Below are positions 1 to 6,140 of a stretch of DNA of 6,231 bases, piece by piece. The stretch is from SXMI01 sp964391365. Its GTDB lineage: Bacteria; Actinomycetota; Acidimicrobiia; Acidimicrobiales; Microtrichaceae. The stretch's first letter is position 1; each line of letters starts with the position of its first letter. The notes below the pieces were generated by a model. The model ran no database searches and was not told where the DNA came from. It worked only from the letters and a program-made list of their open reading frames with translations. The DNA lies in contig CAYMKW010000135.1 in the NCBI GenBank assembly GCA_964391365.1, positions 1 through 6,231 on the forward strand, given 5' to 3'. Both the position numbers and the translations under genes were made by a program.

Positions 1-95
1 GTTACCGCTCCGGTCTCGACCCCGAGCCGGTCGGACTCGGCCGGCAGGTCGTGGCTTCGTTCGACGACGTCGCCCGGTACGACCACGCACCCTGA
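1..95 (+). CDS. 3' end of an unrecognised protein-coding gene (partial)
   Basis: The third forward frame is open from base 3 to a TGA at 93-95 and encodes the last 30 residues of a protein cut by the window edge. The tail is mixed polar and hydrophobic (SGLDPEPVGLGRQVVASFDD, then VARYDHAP) and reads like real coding sequence: G or C fills almost every third codon position. The other two forward frames run through the gap towards ispH and give arginine-, proline- and serine-rich peptides of the kind GC-rich shadow frames produce. The tail is too short for me to assign a family, and I see no membrane segment or recognisable motif. It lies upstream of ispH on the same strand, 37 bases from the ispH start, so the two may be co-transcribed. 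The presence of a coding 3' end is fairly likely; its function is unknown. Confidence 0.6.
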   Translation, partial: YRSGLDPEPVGLGRQVVASFDDVARYDHAP

Positions 96-98
96 TCC

Positions 99-112
99 CT
101 GCGATCGCGCAG
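99..112 (+). other. short inverted repeat between the upstream gene and ispH
   Basis: CTGCG at 99-103 and CGCAG at 108-112 form a perfect five-pair stem around an ATCG loop, three bases after the upstream stop codon and eight bases before the possible -10 box of ispH. No T-tract follows, so it is not a classical intrinsic terminator. It could be a weak transcript end, a regulator site near the promoter, or chance in GC-rich DNA. Confidence 0.25.
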
Positions 113-120
113 CCGGTCCG

Positions 121-126
121 TAGTCT
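121..126 (+). promoter_or_regulatory. possible -10 box of a leaderless ispH promoter
   Basis: TAGTCT fits the actinobacterial -10 pattern TANNNT and lies six bases before the GTG start of ispH. A transcript beginning at the usual distance downstream would start on or next to the start codon, giving a leaderless mRNA. This agrees with the lack of any purine-rich ribosome binding site before the GTG. I see no TTGACA-like -35 element at the expected spacing. Leaderless mRNAs are common in actinobacteria; the assignment here is inferred from position only. Confidence 0.4.
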
Positions 127-132
127 GTCGTC

Positions 133-1227
133 GTGACGAACGCGGACGGGCCCCCGGCGAACGGAAAACCAGCCGAGGACGGGATCGAGCTGGTGTTGCT
201 GGCCGACCCCCGGGGCTTCTGCGCCGGGGTGGAGATGGCCATCAAGGCGCTCACCTGGATGGTCCGGTCCTTCGAGGCCCCGGTGTACTGCTACCACGAG
301 ATCGTCCACAACCAGGTCGTGGTGCGTCGCTTCCAGGAACAGGGCGTCGTGTTCGTCGATGACATCGACGAGGTTCCCGAGGGCCGTCCGAGCATGCTGT
401 CGGCGCACGGGTCGGCACCGGAGGTCGTGGCTGCGGCCAGGGCCCGCGGATCCTTCGTCGTGGCTGCCGTCTGCCCCCTCGTGCCCAAGGTCCACCACGA
501 GGTGCGCTCCCGGGCCGACAAGGGCTACTCCATCGTCTACATCGGCCACGAGGGGCACGAGGAGGCGGTGGGGACGATGGCCGTCGCTCCGGACGCAGTG
601 CACCGGGTGGAGTCGGTCGAGGCGGTCCGGGCGCTACCCGAACTCGAGGGTCCCGTGGCGCTCCTGGCCCAGACGACGCTGTCGCACCGGGAGTGGGCCG
701 AGGTGGCGGAGTCGGCCCACCAACGGTTCCCGGACATCTGGACTCCCGGGCGATCGGACCTGTGCTTCGCCACGACCAACCGACAGGCGGCGCTGGTGGA
801 GCTCGCACCCCGGTGCGACGCCGTGGTCGTGATCGGCTCCTCCAACTCGTCGAACACCGTGGCGCTCGAGCGCCTGGCACGGGAATCGGGCTGCCCCACC
901 GTCATCCGGATCAACGACGCCGACGAGCTCCCCCGCCGTGCCGACGGGTCGATCGACCTCGCCGGGACCGTGGGGGTGACCGCCGGCGCATCGGCGCCCG
1001 AGGAGCTCGTCGACTCGGTCCTCGCCGCCCTCGACCCCAGGTCCGGCGTCGAGCTGCTCCGGGTGACCGACGAGGACGAGTACTTCCCTCCGCCACGGAA
1101 CCTGCGAGAACTCGTCACCGGCATCGCCCGGTTCGCCGGCCTCGGACTGGGCGCTGCGCCGAGCAGCTCCCCGCTGTCGAGCGACCGGAACGTCCCGGCG
1201 AGCCAGGCCCTCGCGGCCCTGGCCTGA
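133..1227 (+). CDS. ispH: 4-hydroxy-3-methylbut-2-enyl diphosphate reductase (IspH/LytB)
   Basis: This cytosolic iron-sulfur enzyme catalyses the last step of the MEP pathway, reducing HMBPP to isopentenyl and dimethylallyl diphosphate. The three cysteines that ligate the cluster are present: C30 in RGFCAGV, C114 in VCPLVPKVH and C211 in DLCFATTNRQ. Substrate-binding motifs also match: GHEGHEEAVGTM (residues about 137-148), GSSNSSN (235-241) and GVTAGASAP (281-289, with the serine at 287). The family core ends near YFPPPRNLREL, about residue 320. The protein has 364 residues, longer than the 316 of the E. coli enzyme, because of about 16 extra N-terminal residues and a C-terminal tail of about 40 residues rich in Ala, Ser, Gly and Leu. 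The GTG at 133 was chosen because it follows a possible -10 box and starts just before the conserved domain. No Shine-Dalgarno is visible. The gene converges on plsC. Function is near certain; the exact start is less so. Confidence 0.97.
   Translation: MTNADGPPANGKPAEDGIELVLLADPRGFCAGVEMAIKALTWMVRSFEAPVYCYHEIVHNQVVVRRFQEQGVVFVDDIDEVPEGRPSMLSAHGSAPEVVAAARARGSFVVAAVCPLVPKVHHEVRSRADKGYSIVYIGHEGHEEAVGTMAVAPDAVHRVESVEAVRALPELEGPVALLAQTTLSHREWAEVAESAHQRFPDIWTPGRSDLCFATTNRQAALVELAPRCDAVVVIGSSNSSNTVALERLARESGCPTVIRINDADELPRRADGSIDLAGTVGVTAGASAPEELVDSVLAALDPRSGVELLRVTDEDEYFPPPRNLRELVTGIARFAGLGLGAAPSSSPLSSDRNVPASQALAALA
1202..1223. terminator. possible bidirectional terminator hairpin at the ispH/plsC convergence
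   Basis: GCCAGG at 1202-1207 pairs with CCTGGC at 1218-1223 around a 10-base GC-rich loop, inside the last codons of ispH. The stop codons of the convergent genes are only 12 bases apart, so any terminator must overlap coding sequence. There is no T-tract on either side, so an intrinsic terminator is uncertain; Rho-dependent ending or overlapping transcripts are alternatives. Confidence 0.25.
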
Positions 1228-1239
1228 CTCCCGCCGACC

Positions 1240-1926
1240 TCAGTCGAGTTCGCGCGCTCCGGTCAGGCAGAGCTCCTGGAGGGCGGCCCGCAGGTGCTCA
1301 GTGCCCTCGGTGACGACGCGGCGCCGCACCCGACCGGAGATCTCCACGTCCGGGTAGATCGGCTCGCCGATGACGACGCGGATGCGGGCGGGCCGGATAC
1401 GCGGCCGGTCGATCGGCATGGCCCGTTCCGTGCCGACGAGGCCCACCGGGACCACCGGAACCCGGGTGCGACACGACACCCACACCGGCCCGTCGAAGAG
1501 GTCCTCGACCAGCGGGCCATCCTTGCGGCGACCCTCGGGGAACATGACGATCGGGTCACCTCCGAGCACCGCCTGCTCCGCCGTGCGGAGTGCGGCGCGA
1601 TCGGCGTGATCCCGGTCCACCGGGAACGAACCCACGTACGTCGCCAGCCGGCCGGCCAGCGAGGACCGCCACACGGTGCCCTTGACCATGAACCGACACA
1701 GTCGCCGGACCGCCACACCGACCACGATGAAGTCGACGTACGAACGGTGCACCGGCGCCACGACGTAGGGCACACCGATCGGCAGCCGGTCGAGCCCCTC
1801 CACGCGTGTCCGCCAGATGGTCCGGCACAGGAGCAGCCCCACCAGCCAGAACAGCCGGTACAGCACGCGTCCGCCCCGAGCCACCGGGCGGACGTCGCCC
1901 GGGCGACCCCGGCCGGGAGTGCTCAC
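1240..1926 (-). CDS. plsC: lysophospholipid acyltransferase family protein, probably 1-acyl-sn-glycerol-3-phosphate acyltransferase
   Basis: The likely role is transfer of an acyl chain to 1-acylglycerol-3-phosphate to make phosphatidic acid at the inner face of the membrane. The family motifs occur in order: HX4D as HRSYVD (H60, D65), GSFPVDRD (99-106), FPEG (129-132) and VPVVPVGL (156-163). A hydrophobic stretch at residues 21-34 may anchor or embed the N-terminus. At 228 residues the length is normal for PlsC. The third motif reads FPEGRRK, whereas typical PlsC has Thr or Ser after FPEG. The acyltransferase call is firm, but the acceptor (lysophosphatidate or another lysolipid) is not settled by sequence. 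The GTG start overlaps the cmk TGA as GTGA (1923-1926) with no well-spaced Shine-Dalgarno, so translation is probably coupled to cmk. It is the last gene of the minus-strand operon. Confidence 0.88.
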   Translation of the reverse strand: MSTPGRGRPGDVRPVARGGRVLYRLFWLVGLLLCRTIWRTRVEGLDRLPIGVPYVVAPVHRSYVDFIVVGVAVRRLCRFMVKGTVWRSSLAGRLATYVGSFPVDRDHADRAALRTAEQAVLGGDPIVMFPEGRRKDGPLVEDLFDGPVWVSCRTRVPVVPVGLVGTERAMPIDRPRIRPARIRVVIGEPIYPDVEISGRVRRRVVTEGTEHLRAALQELCLTGARELD

Positions 1927-2588
1927 GTCCGTGCCGCCACCATGGCCGCCAGGTCCTCGACCACCCGGGAGACCTCCACGCCGGTCGTGTCGTACTCCAC
2001 CGCCCCGTCCGCGGTCACCAGCGGGCTGGCGGCGCGTGAGCTGTCGGACTCGTCCCGGCGAACCAGATCCTGTGCGACCCGGTCGTAGTCCAGGTCCTGC
2101 ATCTCCTGGGCCCGCCGACGCGCCCGCTCCTCGACCGAGGCCGTCAGGTACACCTTGAGCACGGCATCCGGGAAGACGACGCTGCCGATGTCACGCCCCT
2201 CGACCACACCGCCGCCACGTTCAAGGGCCCACAGGCGCTGCCGGGTGCAGAGCTCGGCTCGGACCTCGGGGTCCGCCGCCACCGCCGTCACGGCGCGCGT
2301 CACCTCGGGGCCGCGGATCTCGAGCGTCGCATCGACACCGTCGACGAGGACACGCGCCCCACCCAGCTGCAGATCCATGGAGTGGGCCAGGGACCGGACC
2401 GTCTCGGTGTCATCGGGGTCCGCCTGCGCCCGGATGACCGAGAAGGCGACCGCCCGGTACATGGCGCCCGTGTCGAGGTACTCCAGTCCGAGTCGCTCGG
2501 CGAGTGCCCGGCCGATCGTCGACTTCCCTGACCCCGCCGGGCCGTCGATCGCCACGACCTGCAGGTCGCTCAGTGTGCTCACGTCCAT
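1923..2588 (-). CDS. cmk: cytidylate kinase (CMP/dCMP kinase)
   Basis: This cytosolic enzyme phosphorylates CMP and dCMP with ATP, recycling pyrimidine nucleotides for RNA, DNA and CDP-lipid synthesis. The P-loop is GPAGSGKST (residues 16-24). It is followed by the family signature LDTGAMYR (38-45), the CMP-binding GRDIGSVVFPDA (131-142), the lid segment SVEERARRR (151-159) and RRDESDSSRAASPL (177-190), all as in E. coli Cmk. At 221 residues it has the usual bacterial length. It starts with ATG, the only complete gene here that does, 12 bases after the aroA stop. An AGGA sharing two bases with that stop is the best ribosome binding site candidate in the operon. Its 3' end overlaps plsC by four bases. 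Cmk supplies precursors for CDP-diacylglycerol, which connects loosely with PlsC, but the pairing may simply reflect operon history. Confidence 0.96.
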   Translation of the reverse strand: MDVSTLSDLQVVAIDGPAGSGKSTIGRALAERLGLEYLDTGAMYRAVAFSVIRAQADPDDTETVRSLAHSMDLQLGGARVLVDGVDATLEIRGPEVTRAVTAVAADPEVRAELCTRQRLWALERGGGVVEGRDIGSVVFPDAVLKVYLTASVEERARRRAQEMQDLDYDRVAQDLVRRDESDSSRAASPLVTADGAVEYDTTGVEVSRVVEDLAAMVAART

Positions 2589-2598
2589 GCCGGGAGCA

Positions 2599-2602
2599 TC
2601 CT
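2599..2602 (-). promoter_or_regulatory. candidate ribosome binding site of cmk
   Basis: On the minus strand AGGA overlaps the TAG stop codon of aroA and lies 10 bases before the cmk ATG, slightly longer than the usual spacing. It is short and could be coincidental. It coincides with the largest gap in the operon and with its only ATG start, so cmk may have its own initiation signal rather than depend wholly on aroA translation. Confidence 0.3.
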
Positions 2603-3908
2603 AGGGATCGGAGGCCATCGTCGTCGGCCCCGCTCCGATCAGGGACGCCAGGTCGGCGAAGTAGTCCGGGTAGGTCTTGTCCACACAGCCCGGATCCTCG
2701 ATGACGATGCCCGGCGTGCACAGGCTGAGGAGGGCGAAGCTCATCGCCATCCGATGGTCGCCGTAGGTCCGAACCACTCCACCGTGCGGCCGGCCACCCT
2801 CGACGGTGAACCCGTCCTCGTCCTCGACGGCGTCGATGCCCACGCGCCGGAGCTCCCGGACCACCGCTGCGATCCGGTCGGTCTCCTTGGCGCGGATGAA
2901 GCCGATCCCCCGCACCCGCGTCCGCCCCTTGGCGACTGCGGCCACGACGGCCAGCGTCTGGGCGATGTCGGAGGCGTCCCGGAGGTCGACGTCAACACCG
3001 ACCAGATCTCCGCTGCCGACCTGTGTCCAGTCGGGGCCCTGGACCACCTCCGCGCCCATCGACCGGAGGATCTCGGCGAAGACGGCGTCCCCCTGCCGGG
3101 AGTCCGAACCGACCCCTGCCACGCGTACGCGACCCCCGGCGAGCACCGGAGCGGCCATGAAGTACGAGGCGGCACTGGCGTCGGCCTCGATGTGCAGGTC
3201 GCAGGCCCGGTAACCCGAGCGGGCCACGGACAGGACCGTGGCGGCTGTCCCCTCGACCACGGCGCCGAACCGCTCCATCACGTCCAGCGTGAGGTCGACG
3301 TAGGGCACCGAGACCAGCGGAGTCGATGTCGACACCTCGAGCCCGGCAGGCATGAGCGGCCCCGCCAGCAGGAGCCCCGAGAGGAACTGACTCGACGTGT
3401 CACCGGGGAGCTCCACGCTCCCGCCACGCACCGGCGGGCTGCCGAGCCGGAGGGGCAGGCGGCCCGCCGGCCCGATCTCCTCGACGCCGGCGCCGAGAGA
3501 ACGGAGTGCCGTCACCAGATCACCCATGGGGCGGGCGCGGAGCCCATCATCGCCCGTCAGCTCGACGGGACCCGGGCCGAGCGCGGCCACCGGGGCCAGG
3601 AACCGGGCGGTCGTCCCGGACAGGCGGGCGTCGAGCGTCGCTCCCGTCGGACGCAGGGTGCCCGCACAACCCTCCACCACGATGACCTCATCGGACCAGG
3701 TGATGGCGATTCCCATCTGGCGGAGGCAGGAGACCATCGCCTCGGTGTCGTCGGCCCGAAGTGCCCGGTGGATGGTCGAGGTCCCCTCGGCCATGGCGGC
3801 ACAGACGAGGGCCCGATTGGTCTCGCTCTTGGACCCGGGTGGAGTCGCCGTCGCGGCCAGCGGGCCCGACGGGCCCGTCAGACCCAGTCGGACCGGGGCC
3901 GGGCTCAC
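2601..3908 (-). CDS. aroA: 3-phosphoshikimate 1-carboxyvinyltransferase (EPSP synthase)
   Basis: This is the sixth step of the shikimate pathway, joining shikimate-3-phosphate and phosphoenolpyruvate to make EPSP, the precursor of chorismate. Family motifs are complete: PGSKSETNRAL with K27, the PEP-site segment LSGTTARFL (96-104), RARPM (124-128), DASDIAQTL (about 312-319), KETDR (342-346), GDHRM (383-387) and K411. The 435 residues match the normal length. In the PEP-site segment the usual bacterial GNAGTAMRP pattern is changed: Leu replaces Asn, Ser replaces Ala, and Phe103 is at the position of E. coli Pro101. The Leu and Phe changes, as I recall, also occur in other actinobacterial AroA (mycobacterial GLAGTVLRF). 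The GTG start overlaps the tyrA stop as GTGA (3905-3908) without a Shine-Dalgarno, which suggests coupling to tyrA. Function is near certain; glyphosate response cannot be judged from this alone. Confidence 0.97.
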   Translation of the reverse strand: MSPAPVRLGLTGPSGPLAATATPPGSKSETNRALVCAAMAEGTSTIHRALRADDTEAMVSCLRQMGIAITWSDEVIVVEGCAGTLRPTGATLDARLSGTTARFLAPVAALGPGPVELTGDDGLRARPMGDLVTALRSLGAGVEEIGPAGRLPLRLGSPPVRGGSVELPGDTSSQFLSGLLLAGPLMPAGLEVSTSTPLVSVPYVDLTLDVMERFGAVVEGTAATVLSVARSGYRACDLHIEADASAASYFMAAPVLAGGRVRVAGVGSDSRQGDAVFAEILRSMGAEVVQGPDWTQVGSGDLVGVDVDLRDASDIAQTLAVVAAVAKGRTRVRGIGFIRAKETDRIAAVVRELRRVGIDAVEDEDGFTVEGGRPHGGVVRTYGDHRMAMSFALLSLCTPGIVIEDPGCVDKTYPDYFADLASLIGAGPTTMASDP

Positions 3909-4972
3909 AGCGGGTGCACCGAGGCCGACCGGCCGCTCGAGCGCAGGGCATCCGCGAACTCATCGGCGCGGTCCGCCGCCACCACCAGGATGAGGAGACC
4001 GCGTGACGCTCCGGCCTCGTGGGCGACCTCCACGTCGAGCACGTTGACGTCGAGCACCGTGGCCAACGTCGTCACCGCGGACAACTCGCCCGGTCGGTCG
4101 GGAATGGCGACGCGGACCTCGGCGAGCCGGTCGGGCACGCCGGCCCCCACGGGCAGGCTCCGCCGGGCGCGCTGGGAGTCCCGGAGACGCTCGAGCAGCC
4201 CGGTCCGGTCGCCGGAGGCCACCAGGCTGCGGACGTCCCGGAGGGACTCGAGCAGGTCGTCGAGCACTGCGAGGATCGCGTCCCGGTTGTCGTCGCAGAT
4301 GTCGAGCCAGATGCCCGGATCCCCGGCAGCGATCCGGGTCATGTCGCGGAACCCTCCGGCGGCGAGCCGGAGCACCGCCGCATCGGCCCGGGCCCGCTCA
4401 GCGGCCAGTCCCATCAGCGCCGCCGCCGTGAGGTGCGGGACGTGCGAGACCATGGCCACCAGTCGGTCGTGGTCGGCAGGGTCCAGACTCACGACGTCGG
4501 CACCGAGGGAGCGGACCACTCCGTGGACCTGGGCGTGCGCAGCGGACTCGGTGGCGGCGACAGGTGTCAGGACCCAGACCGCTCCGTCGAAGAGGTCCTC
4601 ACGGGCCCCGTCGAGACCGGTTGCCTCCGAGCCGGCCATCGGGTGGCCGCCCACGAACCGGGGCGAGTCGACAGCCCGGACGACCGGAGCCTTCACGCTG
4701 CCGACGTCGGTCACCACTCCCCCGTCGCTGAGCGCGACCCGGGCCACCTCGGGAGCGACACCCACCGGAACCGCCACGAAGGTGATCTCGGCGCCCTGGT
4801 CGATGCCTGCCCGGTCGGCCACGCCCAGGTCGAGCGCCGCCTCGAGCGACCCGGCGTCGGCGTCCGTGGCCGTGACGTGCCAGCCGGCCCGGCGCAGCGC
4901 GAGCCCGACTGACCCTCCGATCAGTCCCGTACCGACCAGACCGGCCCGACGTCGTCCTCCGCCCGCACTCAC
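3905..4972 (-). CDS. tyrA: prephenate dehydrogenase with C-terminal ACT domain
   Basis: TyrA oxidatively decarboxylates prephenate to 4-hydroxyphenylpyruvate, the branch to tyrosine. An N-terminal Rossmann fold opens with GTGLIG (14-19), and D37 ends the second strand, which favours NAD over NADP. Catalytic-domain motifs are TDVGSVK (88-94), HPMAGSE (110-116), SHVPH (176-180) and GGFRDMTRIA (206-215), whose R213 probably binds substrate. Residues 286-355 form an ACT domain (VRVAIPDRPGEL and onward), a likely site for tyrosine feedback. The frame is open upstream to 5113, but that part overlaps aroH and is Arg/Pro-rich. The GTG at 4972, just before the Rossmann fold and overlapping the aroH TGA as GTGA, gives a normal 355 residues. 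With aroH upstream and aroA downstream it forms an aromatic amino acid block. Arogenate activity cannot be excluded from sequence. Confidence 0.95.
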   Translation of the reverse strand: MSAGGGRRRAGLVGTGLIGGSVGLALRRAGWHVTATDADAGSLEAALDLGVADRAGIDQGAEITFVAVPVGVAPEVARVALSDGGVVTDVGSVKAPVVRAVDSPRFVGGHPMAGSEATGLDGAREDLFDGAVWVLTPVAATESAAHAQVHGVVRSLGADVVSLDPADHDRLVAMVSHVPHLTAAALMGLAAERARADAAVLRLAAGGFRDMTRIAAGDPGIWLDICDDNRDAILAVLDDLLESLRDVRSLVASGDRTGLLERLRDSQRARRSLPVGAGVPDRLAEVRVAIPDRPGELSAVTTLATVLDVNVLDVEVAHEAGASRGLLILVVAADRADEFADALRSSGRSASVHPL

Positions 4973-5334
4973 TGCGGCAGGTCGTCCCGGAGGCTCCGGG
5001 CACCCTCGAGGTACACGTGGCGCACCTCGCTGCGCCGGAGCTCCGAGGTGAAGTGGACGAGGATCCGGATGCACAGCGGCGTCCCACCGTCGATGTCGAG
5101 CTCGCGTGCGCACAGGAGCGGCACGTCACCGAGCCCCATCTCGCGGGCGGCCAACGCCGGGAAGCAGCTGTGGACGTCGTCGGTGGCGGTGAAGATGATC
5201 GAGATGAGGTCGTCGTGGTGGATGCCGTTGCGCTCCAGCATCGCGGTCAGGAGCGCCTGGACCCGCTCCACGAGATGGTCCCGTTCGTCGACCTCGAGGG
5301 TCGTGGCGCCACGGAGGCCGAGCACAGATGACAC
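4969..5334 (-). CDS. aroH: chorismate mutase, monofunctional AroH type
   Basis: It rearranges chorismate to prephenate, feeding TyrA and the phenylalanine branch. The protein belongs to the trimeric pseudo-alpha/beta-barrel class known from Bacillus subtilis AroH, not the all-helical AroQ class. With the GTG at 5334 it has 121 residues, and the active-site residues are present: R8 (GLRGATT, Bacillus R7), F58, C75 and E78 (LCARELD), R90 (CIRIL), Y108 (HVYLEGA) and R116 (LRDDL). Numbering from C75 onward equals that of the Bacillus enzyme. The start is uncertain: GTG 5334 and GTG 5325 are both in frame and neither has a clear Shine-Dalgarno. The open frame runs much further upstream across rluB, but only as shadow sequence. 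The gap to the rluB stop is 11 bases. The TGA overlaps the tyrA GTG, so the two consecutive enzymes are probably translated together. Confidence 0.93.
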   Translation of the reverse strand: MSSVLGLRGATTLEVDERDHLVERVQALLTAMLERNGIHHDDLISIIFTATDDVHSCFPALAAREMGLGDVPLLCARELDIDGGTPLCIRILVHFTSELRRSEVRHVYLEGARSLRDDLPQ

Positions 5335-5345
5335 AGGGGTCGAGT

Positions 5346-6140
5346 CTACGAGTTCGCCGGTCGCTCGCCGGAACCCGTTCCCCCCGGAGGACGGGCTTCG
5401 GGGGCGCGGCCGACGGCCTGTTCGAGGGCCCGGAGCTCGGCGAGATCCAGCGGACGCCACGCGCCCGGAGGCAGGTGAGGATCGCGCAGGGATCCGATCC
5501 GGGTCCGGACGAGACGCCGCACCGGATGGCCGACCGCGTCGCACATCCTCCGGACCTGACGGTTGCGGCCCTCGTGGATCACCAGCCGCAGCACGCTCGG
5601 TGACACCAGTGTCCCGGTGGCCGGGGCGGTCCGCCCGTCGTCCAGGTCGCCGCCCTCCCGCCGCCGCCGGACCGCGCCCCGACCCCGTTCGCCCTCCACC
5701 TCGGCGAGGTACTCCTTGGGCACACCGAAGCTCGGGTGGGTCAGCCGGTGCGTCAGGAGTCCGTCGTTGGTCAGGAGCAGCAGGCCCTCCGTGTCGAGGT
5801 CGAGCCGTCCCACCGGGTGAACCCGCGGCTCGGACGGAACCAGGTCGAGCACCGTCCTCCGACCGTGCGTGTCGGCGGCGGTGGTCACGACCCCGGCGGG
5901 CTTGTTCAGCAGGTAGTGGACGAGCGTCGGGTCCACGCTCACCGGGACCCCGTCGACCACGACACCGGTCGCCGAAGGGAGGACCCGGTCCCCGAGTGTG
6001 GCGACCCGACCGTCGACCTCGACCCGACCGAGTTCGATCAGCTCCTCGCAGTGGCGCCGGCTGCCGACGCCGGCACGGGCCAGAACCTTCTGGAGCCGCT
6101 CGCGGCGGTCCTCCGACTCCGTCGGACCCGGGTCGCTCAC
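5346..6140 (-). CDS. rluB: pseudouridine synthase of the RsuA/RluB family, probably 23S rRNA pseudouridine synthase B
   Basis: The enzyme converts a specific rRNA uridine to pseudouridine. An S4 RNA-binding domain occupies about residues 15-62 (RLQKVLARAGVGSRR and onward). The catalytic domain follows, with LNKPAGVVTT (78-87), the catalytic D114 in GRLDLDTEGL (111-120), PKEYLAEVEG (about 141-150) and EGRNRQVRRMC (190-200). The length of 264 residues is typical. The C-terminal 25 or so residues are Pro/Gly/Arg-rich and probably disordered. RluB is preferred over RsuA because of the neighbouring probable scpB and cmk, a context usual for RluB; sequence alone cannot fix the target uridine. The GTG start at 6140 overlaps the upstream TGA as GTGA. 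A GAGGAG directly abuts the start and is too close for a normal Shine-Dalgarno. It ends in TAG, 11 bases before aroH. Confidence 0.93.
   Translation of the reverse strand: MSDPGPTESEDRRERLQKVLARAGVGSRRHCEELIELGRVEVDGRVATLGDRVLPSATGVVVDGVPVSVDPTLVHYLLNKPAGVVTTAADTHGRRTVLDLVPSEPRVHPVGRLDLDTEGLLLLTNDGLLTHRLTHPSFGVPKEYLAEVEGERGRGAVRRRREGGDLDDGRTAPATGTLVSPSVLRLVIHEGRNRQVRRMCDAVGHPVRRLVRTRIGSLRDPHLPPGAWRPLDLAELRALEQAVGRAPEARPPGGTGSGERPANS

Noticed and set aside
101..108. GCGATCGC palindrome, the same as the cyanobacterial HIP1 repeat.
   Set aside because: I noticed only this one copy and the rest of the window is not cyanobacterial in character. It is part of a short inverted repeat in GC-rich DNA.
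133..1227. Several overlapping frames of 60-209 codons on both strands within ispH.
   Set aside because: All are low-complexity Arg/Pro/Ser-rich translations nested in a gene with full IspH motifs.
1919..2586. The same 12 bases (GTGCTCACGTCC on the + strand) occur at 1919-1930 and 2575-2586, at the starts of plsC and cmk.
   Set aside because: About one 12-base coincidence is expected in a window of this length, more in biased DNA, and the match sits in different reading contexts (before and over the plsC GTG, inside cmk).
2754..5051. A 765-codon open frame on the + strand opposite aroA and tyrA.
   Set aside because: It is antisense to two genes with complete catalytic motifs. The product is rich in Arg, Pro, Gly and His with no domain, as expected when GC-rich genes lack stops in antisense frames.
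4973..5113. A longer tyrA start giving 402 residues.
   Set aside because: It would overlap aroH almost fully to its middle, and the extra 47 residues look like shadow sequence. The GTG at 4972 lies just before the NAD-binding fold.
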